Shown piece by piece: positions 42,553-50,932 of a stretch of 64,000 bases of DNA. The DNA comes from Anaerolineae bacterium. Lineage in GTDB: Bacteria; Chloroflexota; Anaerolineae; Promineifilales; Promineifilaceae. Both the position numbers and the translations under genes were made by a program. How positions within the stretch are numbered: the first letter of the stretch is position 1; each line of letters starts with the position of its first letter. The notes under the pieces are model-generated. The model was not told the DNA's origin and did not search any database. It worked only from the letters and a program-made list of their open reading frames with translations. The stretch covers positions 466,769 through 530,768 of the forward strand of contig JAHDWK010000003.1 in assembly GCA_023382655.1 (NCBI GenBank), written 5' to 3'.

Positions 42553-43401
42553 ATGGCTCAAATGACTTCAAGCGCCCATGTCCACCCAATGGGGACAAAA
42601 ACCCTGGCCCCCTTTCTGGCAATTTCCTTCGGCCTGACATGGGGACTGGCCGCTATCCTCCTGTTGTTCTATGACCAGGTGGTTGCCCTTTTCGGTGAAA
42701 TTACCATGACCAATCCCCTGTTCATTCTGGCGGTATACGCCCCCGGCTTCGCCGGTATCCTCCTGGTCTGGTGGCATTATGGACTTAGGGGGCTTGGCAG
42801 TTTCTTTCGCCGCTTGACCCTTTGGCGCGCGCCTGTCGCCTGGTGGTTGTTTTTGATATTAGGGATTCCCGCTCTCGTCTATGCCGGGGCGGCCTTGAGT
42901 GGGACGCTCGACGATCCCTTCCCTTTCACTCCCTGGTATATGGTACTGCCCGCCATGGCGGTGGCCCTGTTCATCGGGCCAATCGAAGAGTTTGGCTGGC
43001 GCGGCGTGGCGCTGCCCCTGTTACAGCGCCGGTTTGCTCCGTTTTGGGCTGGCCTGATCCTCGGTATCATTTGGGCAACCTGGCACATTCCCTCCTTCCT
43101 GATCGGCGGGACGCCACAGAGCGCCTGGGCTTTTGGGCCGTATTTCATCGGCGTCGTCACGATTTCCGTCCTCATGACGCCCCTCTTCAATGCTGCTCGC
43201 GGCAGTCTGCTCATCGCCGCTCTATACCACTTCCAGATGATGAACCCGGCCTTCCCGGATGCCCAGCCCTGGGACACCCTCTTGTTTCTCATCGCTACTG
43301 TGGTTGTTGTCTGGTTGAATCGGCGCGAGATGTTCCGGCGCGGCAGCGGTGTGACAGATGTTTTGATGCCGGAGGCACAGCATAAAGCTGACCAACGATA
43401 A
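42553..43401 (+). CDS. CPBP-family intramembrane metalloprotease
   Basis: A 282-residue multi-TM protein with the CAAX/CPBP signature: GPIEEFGWRGVALPLLQ (EExxxR, near 140), WATWHIPSFLIGG (His) and a later His in ALYHFQMMN. Family members cleave prenylated or bacteriocin-type substrates or give bacteriocin immunity. ATG 42553 is preceded by AAAGGAG. A second CPBP protein is coded just downstream, within a run of membrane genes. Confidence 0.85.
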   Translation: MAQMTSSAHVHPMGTKTLAPFLAISFGLTWGLAAILLLFYDQVVALFGEITMTNPLFILAVYAPGFAGILLVWWHYGLRGLGSFFRRLTLWRAPVAWWLFLILGIPALVYAGAALSGTLDDPFPFTPWYMVLPAMAVALFIGPIEEFGWRGVALPLLQRRFAPFWAGLILGIIWATWHIPSFLIGGTPQSAWAFGPYFIGVVTISVLMTPLFNAARGSLLIAALYHFQMMNPAFPDAQPWDTLLFLIATVVVVWLNRREMFRRGSGVTDVLMPEAQHKADQR

Positions 43402-43434
43402 TGGCTTAACTGCTTGAAAAGGAGAATCCCCATT

Positions 43435-44349
43435 ATGGCAACCATGACGGTAGAAACGCGCAAAAGTAATCTGGTGGTAATCGCCGCCTGGGGCTTTATG
43501 CTGCTGGCCAGCATTATGCCGGAGATTATCCTGAATGAAGTTTTACAGAGGCCAGACCTGGTGGACTGGGTGACGTGGGGGCGGCTGGTGACGTTGGCGG
43601 TGTTGGTGGCGGTTTCCTGGGTGTGGCAGCCGTTACGGCCGTTGTGGAAATATGCCGCTATCTTGCTCATCTTTGCCGGGGCGCAGGTGGTGATGAATAT
43701 GGTGCGGGAAACGGCCGTGTGGCAAACCAACGTCTCGCGTATCAACGGCTCCTTCGCCCGCGACTATCTGGGCGTGCAGTTCTGGAAACTGGGCAGCACC
43801 CTCATCGTCCTCATCGGCCTGTTCGCGCTTGGCTTCCAGCGAAAAGATGCTTTTCTGGTGCGCGGGCAGTTGGATGCGCCCATTACGCCGGTCAAATGGC
43901 TTGGTTTCCCCAAACCCGAACCCTGGACGCACTTTGGCACCAAATGGATCATCTTTTTAAGCATCGGCATGGTGGTGCTGCTGAACATATTTGGCACGGT
44001 ACATCTGGACAGCCTCATCGCCGCATTGGGTCTGATGCCGGTCATCCTCATCCTGTCCGCGCTGAATGCGTTTAACGAGGAAGTGACTTACCGCGCCGCG
44101 CAGTTGGCCCCGTTGGAACCGGCCGTGGGTGCGCGGCAGGCGTTGTGGATTGTGGCCGTGCTGTTTGCCATCATGCACTACTACTCGGCCGTGAATGGGG
44201 TGGCGGGTGTCATTCTGACCATCTTCATGGGCTGGATGCTGACCAAAGCGATGTTGGAAACACGTGGCTTCTTCTGGCCCTGGCTCATTCACTTCACCCA
44301 GGATGTGATCATTTTCTGGTTCATCGCCGGCGCTTCCACGCGCTTATGA
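43435..44349 (+). CDS. Second CPBP-family intramembrane protease
   Basis: A 304-residue protein with about eight membrane segments and the motifs NAFNEEVTYRAAQLAPLE (EExxxR), FAIMHYYSAV and WLIHFTQDVIIFW. The motifs are weaker in sequence but placed as in CPBP enzymes. ATG 43435 follows AAGGAG. It is separated by 33 bp from the first CPBP gene, so both belong to one operon. Confidence 0.82.
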   Translation: MATMTVETRKSNLVVIAAWGFMLLASIMPEIILNEVLQRPDLVDWVTWGRLVTLAVLVAVSWVWQPLRPLWKYAAILLIFAGAQVVMNMVRETAVWQTNVSRINGSFARDYLGVQFWKLGSTLIVLIGLFALGFQRKDAFLVRGQLDAPITPVKWLGFPKPEPWTHFGTKWIIFLSIGMVVLLNIFGTVHLDSLIAALGLMPVILILSALNAFNEEVTYRAAQLAPLEPAVGARQALWIVAVLFAIMHYYSAVNGVAGVILTIFMGWMLTKAMLETRGFFWPWLIHFTQDVIIFWFIAGASTRL

Positions 44350-44354
44350 TGGTT

Positions 44355-44417
44355 AACCGCGGAGGGCGCGGAGGTAAAGAAAAGAAAATCTCTGCGTTCT
44401 CTGCGTCCTCCGCGGTT
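44355..44417. repeat. AACCGCGGAGG...CCTCCGCGGTT inverted repeat
   Basis: A 63-bp element with 11-bp perfect ends in the gap between two genes, with an inner Ade/Cyt-rich stretch. Elements with this sequence are widespread intergenic hairpins in several phyla (recalled knowledge). Confidence 0.75.
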
Positions 44418-44434
44418 GAAAAAGAGATTCACCA

Positions 44435-45346
44435 ATGAAAAAACAACCGATTCTCAACTGGCTGGTACCGTTGATTGCTATTTTGGCGTTGGTTGCCGCT
44501 GGCGCAGGGCTTTTCTGGCAGGCTGGCGGCAGCCCGTTTACCTTTACCACCCTGCACGGGGAGAACGTGGAGATGGTCGGGCAGGGCATTTACCGCTTCG
44601 ATTCCGCGTTCAAAGCGCCCATCCAGCGCGGCACAGATGCGGTGACGTTGTTTGTCTGCCTGCCGCTGCTCCTGATTGCCTTTTGGCGCTATCGGCGTGG
44701 TTCACTCAAAGGGGGCATCTTGCTGATTGGGGCGCTCAGCTACTTTTTGTATGATGGCGCGTCGCTGGCCTTTTCGATGGCGTTTAACAGCCTGTTTCTG
44801 GTGTATACCGCCCTCTTTTCGGCCAGCTTTTTTGCGTTTGTGTATGCGATCACGGCCGTGTCCCCCTCATTCCTCGTCGCCCATCTGTCACCCAACGTGC
44901 CCCGCCGGGGCATGGCGATCTTCTTGTTTGTGGCCGGTTTGGGCGTCCTCTTCATTTGGCTCAGCGAAATCATCGGCCCGCTGCGGCAAGGTCAGGTTCC
45001 GGCCGAAGCCTTAGGCCCGTACACGACGATGGTCACACACGCGCTGGACATGGCGATTATTGCCCCCGCCACAGTTTTGACGGCCGTTTACCTGCTGCGG
45101 CGTGAGCCGGTGGGTTATTTGTTGGCGGCGCCCTTGCTCATTCTTTGCACGCTCATCGGCGTGGTCGTCATTGCCCAAACCGTTTTTCAAACGCTGGCGG
45201 GCATCACCTTGCCCATTGGCGTTTACATCGGCATGGTGGGGTCATGGGTGGTGATGGGCGCGTTTGCCATCTGGCTGACGCTGGCCTTTTTTCGCAGCCT
45301 GTCCGAACCGGCAACGGAACGACCGGTGACGTTGCAGGCAGCGTGA
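44435..45346 (+). CDS. Multi-TM membrane protein of unknown function
   Basis: A 303-residue protein with about eight hydrophobic segments, first segment WLVPLIAILALVAAGAGLFW. A conserved-looking patch FTTLHGENVEMVGQGIYRFDSAFKA lies between segments 1 and 2, outside or inside the membrane. No domain was recognised. It continues the 39-46 kb membrane gene run. Confidence 0.65.
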   Translation: MKKQPILNWLVPLIAILALVAAGAGLFWQAGGSPFTFTTLHGENVEMVGQGIYRFDSAFKAPIQRGTDAVTLFVCLPLLLIAFWRYRRGSLKGGILLIGALSYFLYDGASLAFSMAFNSLFLVYTALFSASFFAFVYAITAVSPSFLVAHLSPNVPRRGMAIFLFVAGLGVLFIWLSEIIGPLRQGQVPAEALGPYTTMVTHALDMAIIAPATVLTAVYLLRREPVGYLLAAPLLILCTLIGVVVIAQTVFQTLAGITLPIGVYIGMVGSWVVMGAFAIWLTLAFFRSLSEPATERPVTLQAA

Positions 45347-45358
45347 ATCATACAATTT

Positions 45359-45463
45359 GTCATTCCGACCCTTCGATGTCTCAGGGCAGGCTAGTCTGTG
45401 AGGAGGAATCCTTCATGTCAGGCATTAGAGATTCCTCACTCCGAAGACTGCGTTCGGAATGAC
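45359..45463. repeat. GTCATTCCG...CGGAATGAC inverted repeat (second copy)
   Basis: A 105-bp element with the same ends and inner GTGAGG...GATTCCTCAC arms as 14099-14208. It ends 20 bp before the next gene. Confidence 0.8.
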
Positions 45464-45482
45464 ACTTTTGAGGAATAGAATT

Positions 45483-45887
45483 ATGTCAAATTGGTTGCGC
45501 ATTGTGTTGGCAGTTGTGGTGGGAGCGCATGGCATCGGCCATATCTTGTTTTTGATGCCGCTGGTCAGCAGCACTACCTGGGGTCAGGCGGCTCGATCAT
45601 GGCTGTTGGGAGACGGCGGATTGGCAAAGGGCCTGGGTGTCCTGATCTGGCTGGTATCACTGGCGGGATTTGTGGCGGCGGCGTTCGGCATTTTCCGGGA
45701 GACGGATTGGTGGCAGACGGTGGCGATTGTGTCGGCGGTCGTTTCTACTGTTGGCCTGATTTTATTTTGGAGCCGGCCGACGACATCGCCCGCTGTTTCC
45801 GCGTTAGTTTTTAACCTGCTCATCCTGATTTCGCTCCTCGTTTTCCACTGGCCGGCAACGGCCCCTTCGAGTGTCTGGGTTGATTGA
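45483..45887 (+). CDS. Small four-TM membrane protein
   Basis: A 134-residue protein starting MSNWLRIVLAVVVGAHGIGHILF, with about four hydrophobic segments. The GAHGIGHILF motif with paired His recalls small membrane proteins of unknown function. The upstream in-frame codons from 45459 lie in the repeat, so ATG 45483 (GAGGAA upstream) is used. The GNAT gene begins seven bases after its stop. Confidence 0.68.
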   Translation: MSNWLRIVLAVVVGAHGIGHILFLMPLVSSTTWGQAARSWLLGDGGLAKGLGVLIWLVSLAGFVAAAFGIFRETDWWQTVAIVSAVVSTVGLILFWSRPTTSPAVSALVFNLLILISLLVFHWPATAPSSVWVD

Positions 45888-45893
45888 GATGGC

Positions 45894-46850
45894 ATGATGA
45901 TGATCATCCATTTCGAGCATGAGAGTGTCAATGAAGCGGCTGCGCTGTTTGGGCAAATTTACCGGCGGCAACGTCTGACTGTGCCTGATTTGCCCGACAC
46001 CATGGCTCATGCGGAGCATGTGGTTAACAGACTGACGCAGTTGTTGCAGGTCTCTTCGGGAGTGGCCGCAGTGGAAAACGGCCGTTTACTGGGTTATCTC
46101 GCCTGGTATCTGGTGCCCAACTTTCGGGGCACATCCCGCCTGGGCGCTTACGTACCGGAATGGGGTCACGCTGTGGTGGCTGAAGGCAAAACGGCCGTTT
46201 ATCGGGCGTTGTATCGGGCAGCGGCAGCGCAGTGGTCGGCTGCAGGCTGCCAGGTTCATGCCATCACCCTGCTCGCTCAAGACCGGGAAGCGGAGCAGAT
46301 CTGGTTCTGGCAAGGCTTTGGTCTGACAGTTGTGGATGCTGTGCGCCCGGTACGGCCGTTGGGCACAACCCCCCAAACTGCACTTCATATTCGCCAGGCC
46401 ACGCAAGCGGATGCGGCGGCTTTGACCGCCCTGGATGCGGAGCATTGGCAACATTATACGCAGCCGCCCATCTTGATGACGGCGCGCGCCGGGCTGGATG
46501 CAGCCGGGAATGCCGCTTTTGTCTCCCGCCCAAACAACGGCGTCTGGTTGGCTTATGACGGTGATCAACTGGCCGGGTTTATCCGCTGTGATGGTTATGA
46601 TTGTGACAGTGTCGCCATTGTAGAATCAGAACGGACGGTAACAATTACCGGCGCGTATGTGCGCCCGGCTTATCGCGGGCAGCAGGCAGCAGCGGCGCTG
46701 TTAGATGCTGCTCTTTGTCATTATCAAGCACGTAGTTTTACTTGCTGCGCGCTTAATTTTGAATCTTTTAACCCGGAAGCCACCGCTTTTTGGTTGAACT
46801 ATTTTGAACCTGTTTGTTACTCATTGCTGCGGGTTCCAGAGTCTAGCTGA
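45894..46850 (+). CDS. Protein with GNAT domains
   Basis: A 318-residue protein. The C-terminal GNAT is clear: ITGAYVRPAYRGQQAAAALLDAAL is the acetyl-CoA loop (near 255-275), and NFESFNPEATAFWLNYFEPVCYSL the final strand-helix. The N-terminal half looks like a diverged second copy. The acyl acceptor is unknown. Its stop overlaps the start of the next gene (TGATG). Confidence 0.75.
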   Translation: MMMIIHFEHESVNEAAALFGQIYRRQRLTVPDLPDTMAHAEHVVNRLTQLLQVSSGVAAVENGRLLGYLAWYLVPNFRGTSRLGAYVPEWGHAVVAEGKTAVYRALYRAAAAQWSAAGCQVHAITLLAQDREAEQIWFWQGFGLTVVDAVRPVRPLGTTPQTALHIRQATQADAAALTALDAEHWQHYTQPPILMTARAGLDAAGNAAFVSRPNNGVWLAYDGDQLAGFIRCDGYDCDSVAIVESERTVTITGAYVRPAYRGQQAAAALLDAALCHYQARSFTCCALNFESFNPEATAFWLNYFEPVCYSLLRVPESS

Positions 46851-47740
46851 TGATAGAGACAAAACTTTTTCTCGTTGAAGGTTTACCCGGTTCAGGCAAA
46901 ACGACAACGGCCGTATTCATCGCCAATTGGTTACAGCAGCAGGGGAGGGAAACGGCCGTGTTCCTGGAAGGCAGCCTCGACCATCCCGCCGATTTTGAAT
47001 CCGTCGCCTGCCTGGACGCGCGGGAATATGGCCACCTGTTGGCCCGGTTCCCGACCGAGGCGGCGTTTTTGCAGCGCCAGGTCATCCAAGATGGAGACGA
47101 CACCTTTTTCCGCTATCGCGCCATGAAGCAAAATTACCCCGAACTGGCCGAGGCGCTCATTGCGGTGCTGGCGCAGTATGAGATTTACGAACTGCCCGTC
47201 GCCAAATATCAACGGCTGGTGCGGCAGCGCTGGCAGCGTTTTGCCGAGGCGGCCGCCACAGGGCATACCGTCTACATTTTTGAGTGCTGCTTCCTGCAAA
47301 ACCCGCTGACGATGCTGCTGGGCCGTCATAATGAGCCGGTGAGCGCGGCGGAATCGTTTGTGTTGGAACTGGCGGATGTGGTAGGGGAGTTACGGCCGTG
47401 TCTCATTTACCTGCATCCGGGTGAGGTGCGGGCCACGTTGACGAAAATTGCGCGGGAACGGCCGTCGGAATGGCTCGATTTTGTCATCGCCTACCATACT
47501 CAACAGGGACATGGCCAAGCGCAGGGCTGGCAAGGTTTTGACGGGCTGGTGCAGTTCTACGAAATGCGCCAGGCCATCGAACTGTCCCTCTTGTCACGGC
47601 TGCCCTTTTCCCATCTGCTGGTAGAACACAACAACTGGACGCAAAATCAAGAGTACATTGCCACGTTCTTACAGGATTGCCCCCAAGAGCGCCCTCTTGA
47701 CAGGTTTACATCGGATGGCGATGGTGCAAATATGCTTTAG
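46850..47740 (+). CDS. P-loop kinase-like NTPase
   Basis: A 296-residue protein with Walker A GLPGSGKTTTAVFIA at residues 11-25 and a possible Walker B-like ELRPCLIYLHP. A middle helical section has aromatic and His residues typical of substrate lids. It resembles nucleoside/adenylate-type or ‘zeta-like’ kinases, but no specific family fits. Coupled to the GNAT gene by TGATG. Confidence 0.65.
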   Translation: MIETKLFLVEGLPGSGKTTTAVFIANWLQQQGRETAVFLEGSLDHPADFESVACLDAREYGHLLARFPTEAAFLQRQVIQDGDDTFFRYRAMKQNYPELAEALIAVLAQYEIYELPVAKYQRLVRQRWQRFAEAAATGHTVYIFECCFLQNPLTMLLGRHNEPVSAAESFVLELADVVGELRPCLIYLHPGEVRATLTKIARERPSEWLDFVIAYHTQQGHGQAQGWQGFDGLVQFYEMRQAIELSLLSRLPFSHLLVEHNNWTQNQEYIATFLQDCPQERPLDRFTSDGDGANML

Positions 47741-47895
47741 CTAATCAAAAATGGCTACACTCTTTTTATAGATTCCTGCCTTTGACCCCTCGCCTGTCAT
47801 TGCCTCGTGGAAACAATTTTAGATGTCTTCGTCGTGCAGATGGGATAAAGCATCCTCTCAGCTATAATCTAATTCAGAAAACAACGAGGCTAAAT

Positions 47896-50559
47896 ATGGG
47901 TACACTGATCGAAACCAAACTGAGACCGCCACGATTGCGCGAAGGATACGTGACCCGCCCGCGTCTGTTGGCGCAGCTGGATCGCGGTTTGGGGTCGGGT
48001 CTCATCCTCATCTCCGCCCCGGCCGGATATGGCAAAACGTCGCTGGCAGCCGATTGGCTGGCGCAACGGCCGTTGCTGACCACAGCCTGGCTCTCTCTGG
48101 ACGAAACGGATAACGACCTGGATGTGTTTCTACCTTATCTGACAACGGCCGTTCATAACGCATTTCCCCAGGAACGGCCGTGCGCCAACACCCAAACACT
48201 GCTCAACGCCCTTCAACCCCCGCCGCTAGAAACCATCACCACTACCCTGATCAACGATCTGTCCCACCTGCCCCGCCCCTTGCTCCTAGCACTGGACGAT
48301 TATCATCTAATCACCCATCCGGCTATTCAACAGGTAATGGCGGCGCTAATCCGGCATCTGCCAGATGCGCTGCAACTGCTGCTGATCACCCGTGTAGACC
48401 CGGCGCTGCCCCTGCTGGCACGCCGCCGGGCGCAGCAGCAGCTGTTGGAAGTCCGCGCCGCCGATTTGCGCTTTGCTTTGGCCGAGACGCGGGCCATTCT
48501 AAACCAAACAACCGGCGCTGAAGTGGATGAGGCAACGGCCGTTCTGCTGGAAGAGCAAACCGAAGGCTGGATCATTGGCCTGCAAATGGCGGGGCTTTCC
48601 TTGCGCGAGCAAGCAGACCCGGCGGCCTTTGCCCGCGCCTTTCAAGAGCGCCACCATCGCCTGATCATGGATTTTCTGTTTGATGAGGTGCTGACCCATC
48701 AACCTCGCGCCGTATTGGACTTTTTGTTGAAAACGGCCGTTCTGGAGCGGCTTTGCGATTCATTGTGTGAAGCTGTTGTCGGCCAGAGTCCGCCCAGCGA
48801 GAAACCACGCCTGGTCAGTTTGGCCCGCAGCGGCCTCTTCCTGGTCTCGCTGGATGAAGAAGGAACCTGGTATCGCTATCACCATCTGTTTCGTGAGCTG
48901 CTGCGGCGGCGGCTGGCTCAGGAATGGGAGCCAGCGGAGATTGCCGCGCTGCATGGCCGGGCTGGTGCCTGGCTGGCCGCGCAAGGGTTTACCGAAGCGG
49001 CGCTGCGCCATTTGCTGACGGCGGGTGATATGGCCACGGCCGTTACCCTCATCGAAGAGCAGCGGCACGACATGCTCAATCAGGGGGAAATGCACCGCTT
49101 GAACCGGTGGCTGGGGTTGCTGCCGGAGGAGGTGGTGGCTCGGCGGCCCGCCTTGTTGCAACTTAAAGCGTGGATGCGGCGCTGGCAGGCCAAATTTCAG
49201 ACAATTCCCGCTTTGCTGCAACAGGCAGAATCATTACTGGCCCAAGAAACGGATATGGCCGCTGGTGGGAGCATCCATCCCGATATTTTGCGCGGTGAAC
49301 GAGACGCCTTGCGCGGCGAAATGGCCTTCCTCCAAAATGCGTTTGATCATAGCCTGGCTTACACCCAATCCGCGCTAGACCGCCTGCCGCGCCATTACTT
49401 TTATGCGCGTGGCCTGGCTGCTTTGTTCCAGTTGCTGTCGCAGCGATATCTGGGAATGACGGAATCTGCCCTGCGTCAGTTGAATGACTGGCTGGATGAT
49501 GAGCAATTGCAGCAGCACACGTTTCGCTTTTTGCTGCTGCTGGCAGCTGGCGGCATTTACGGCTCGGCCGGCGACTTGAAGCGCCTGGAGCAGGCAGGCC
49601 AGTTCTTGTTGACGTTGGGGCTGGCCGAAAAGAATCCGCTTGGCGTCACCTGGGCGCATCATTTCTTAGGCCACGTCTATTACCATTGGAACCGCCTGGA
49701 TGAAGCATACGCCCACTGGTCGGCCGTGCCGGAATGGCGCTATCAGGCCAATTTCCGTGTCTACCACGAAGCGATGCTGGGTCTCGCCCTGCTGCACCAT
49801 ACGCAGGGCGAGGAGGCGCAGGCGCGGCACACGTTGGACACGCTGACGCAAGCGCTGTTGGAGATGAACCAGGTTCAATTTGCCCCAGAAGTGGAGTCGT
49901 TTCGCGCCCGCCTGGCGCTGCTGCGCGGAGATGTGGGCGCGGCTGTGCATTGGGCGCAGACCGACACGCAGCCGGCGCGGATGCCGCTCTATTTTTGGGA
50001 AGCCAGTGAGTTGACCCGCGTGAAGGTGCTTATGGTTCAGGAAACGGCCGTTACCCATCAAGAAGCCGCCCATTTGTTAACCACCTGCCAGCAATACGCC
50101 GAGCAGACGGCCAACATTTGGCTTCTCATCCAGATTTGGGCGCTGTGGGCGCTGCTGGCGCAGACGCAAGGCCAGGCAGAAGAAGCCCTGGCCGCCGCCG
50201 AACAGTCTGTGCGCCTGGCCGAACCGGGTGGCTACCTGCGCCTGTTTGTGGAACTGGGGGCAGAGATGGCCGCTTTGCTGGCGCAGGTGGCAGAGCGTGG
50301 CGTTGCTCCCGCTTACATCGGCCGTATTCTGGCCGTTTTCCGTGCCGCCCAACTGCCGGAACTCGAGACGCTGACCGGACGAGAATTGCAGATTTTAGCC
50401 CTGTTGCCGCAAGGATTGTCCGACAAGGAGATTGCCGCACGGCTGGTCCTCTCTGTGCTGACGGTGAAGAAACACAACCGCCATATCTACCAAAAGCTGG
50501 GCGTAAACGGCCGTCGTCAGGCCATCGCCAAAGCGAAAACGCTGAACCTCCTCCCTTAA
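47896..50559 (+). CDS. MalT-like LuxR-family ATP-dependent regulator (2)
   Basis: An 887-residue regulator. P-loop APAGYGKTSLAADWL near residue 41; Walker B-like LLLALDDYHLI; helical repeats in the middle; LuxR HTH at the end, LTGRELQILALLPQGLSDKEIAARL with VKKHNRHIYQKLGV. ATG 47896 has GAGG seven bases upstream; the frame to 47782 is leader, with a TATAAT at 47863-47868. The ACGGCCGT octamer occurs nine times here, the densest in the window. Regulated genes and signal unknown; the alkylsulfatase gene cluster follows. Confidence 0.85.
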   Translation: MGTLIETKLRPPRLREGYVTRPRLLAQLDRGLGSGLILISAPAGYGKTSLAADWLAQRPLLTTAWLSLDETDNDLDVFLPYLTTAVHNAFPQERPCANTQTLLNALQPPPLETITTTLINDLSHLPRPLLLALDDYHLITHPAIQQVMAALIRHLPDALQLLLITRVDPALPLLARRRAQQQLLEVRAADLRFALAETRAILNQTTGAEVDEATAVLLEEQTEGWIIGLQMAGLSLREQADPAAFARAFQERHHRLIMDFLFDEVLTHQPRAVLDFLLKTAVLERLCDSLCEAVVGQSPPSEKPRLVSLARSGLFLVSLDEEGTWYRYHHLFRELLRRRLAQEWEPAEIAALHGRAGAWLAAQGFTEAALRHLLTAGDMATAVTLIEEQRHDMLNQGEMHRLNRWLGLLPEEVVARRPALLQLKAWMRRWQAKFQTIPALLQQAESLLAQETDMAAGGSIHPDILRGERDALRGEMAFLQNAFDHSLAYTQSALDRLPRHYFYARGLAALFQLLSQRYLGMTESALRQLNDWLDDEQLQQHTFRFLLLLAAGGIYGSAGDLKRLEQAGQFLLTLGLAEKNPLGVTWAHHFLGHVYYHWNRLDEAYAHWSAVPEWRYQANFRVYHEAMLGLALLHHTQGEEAQARHTLDTLTQALLEMNQVQFAPEVESFRARLALLRGDVGAAVHWAQTDTQPARMPLYFWEASELTRVKVLMVQETAVTHQEAAHLLTTCQQYAEQTANIWLLIQIWALWALLAQTQGQAEEALAAAEQSVRLAEPGGYLRLFVELGAEMAALLAQVAERGVAPAYIGRILAVFRAAQLPELETLTGRELQILALLPQGLSDKEIAARLVLSVLTVKKHNRHIYQKLGVNGRRQAIAKAKTLNLLP

Positions 50560-50621
50560 ATACTCCCAATATACTCCTTCCCGCCCTTCCAACCGACGCC
50601 GGTCTTCATTATGATTCAGTC

Positions 50622-50900
50622 ATGGTTCAGCATAAATTGACGATGCATGAAACGGCCGTCTACCGCATTCGTTTTCAGGGTGCATTCGATGAGTCCTGGC
50701 TGCAAGACCTCGGCGCAGAGTGGGCTATCCAATTCAACGACGACAGCACGGCCGTTAGCACCACAATTACCGGCGTCATATGCGACCAGGCCGCTCTAAT
50801 CGGTTTGTTGAGCAGTCTGTACAATGTGGGGCTGCCCCTGCTGGAAGTCGAATGCCTGGAAATGAAAGCTGGGCAACCATGCTTTACTGACAGTAAGTAG
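50622..50900 (+). CDS. Small protein of unknown function before the alkylsulfatase
   Basis: A 92-residue protein, MVQHKLTMHETAVYRIRFQG..., with a central DDSTAVSTTITG and an end that is Leu- and Glu-rich. Its beta-alpha-beta look and short size recall small ligand- or sensor-type proteins. A longer frame upstream is a shadow of the MalT gene. It ends 32 bp before the alkylsulfatase gene on the same strand, so one operon is likely. Confidence 0.55.
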   Translation: MVQHKLTMHETAVYRIRFQGAFDESWLQDLGAEWAIQFNDDSTAVSTTITGVICDQAALIGLLSSLYNVGLPLLEVECLEMKAGQPCFTDSK

Positions 50901-50932
50901 GATCAACAAAAACACGGCAACAAGGAGAATGT

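Noticed and set aside
50118..50621. N-terminal part of a 260-codon frame before the 92-aa protein
   Set aside because: It is an out-of-frame reading of the MalT-like gene; only the part from ATG 50622 is kept.
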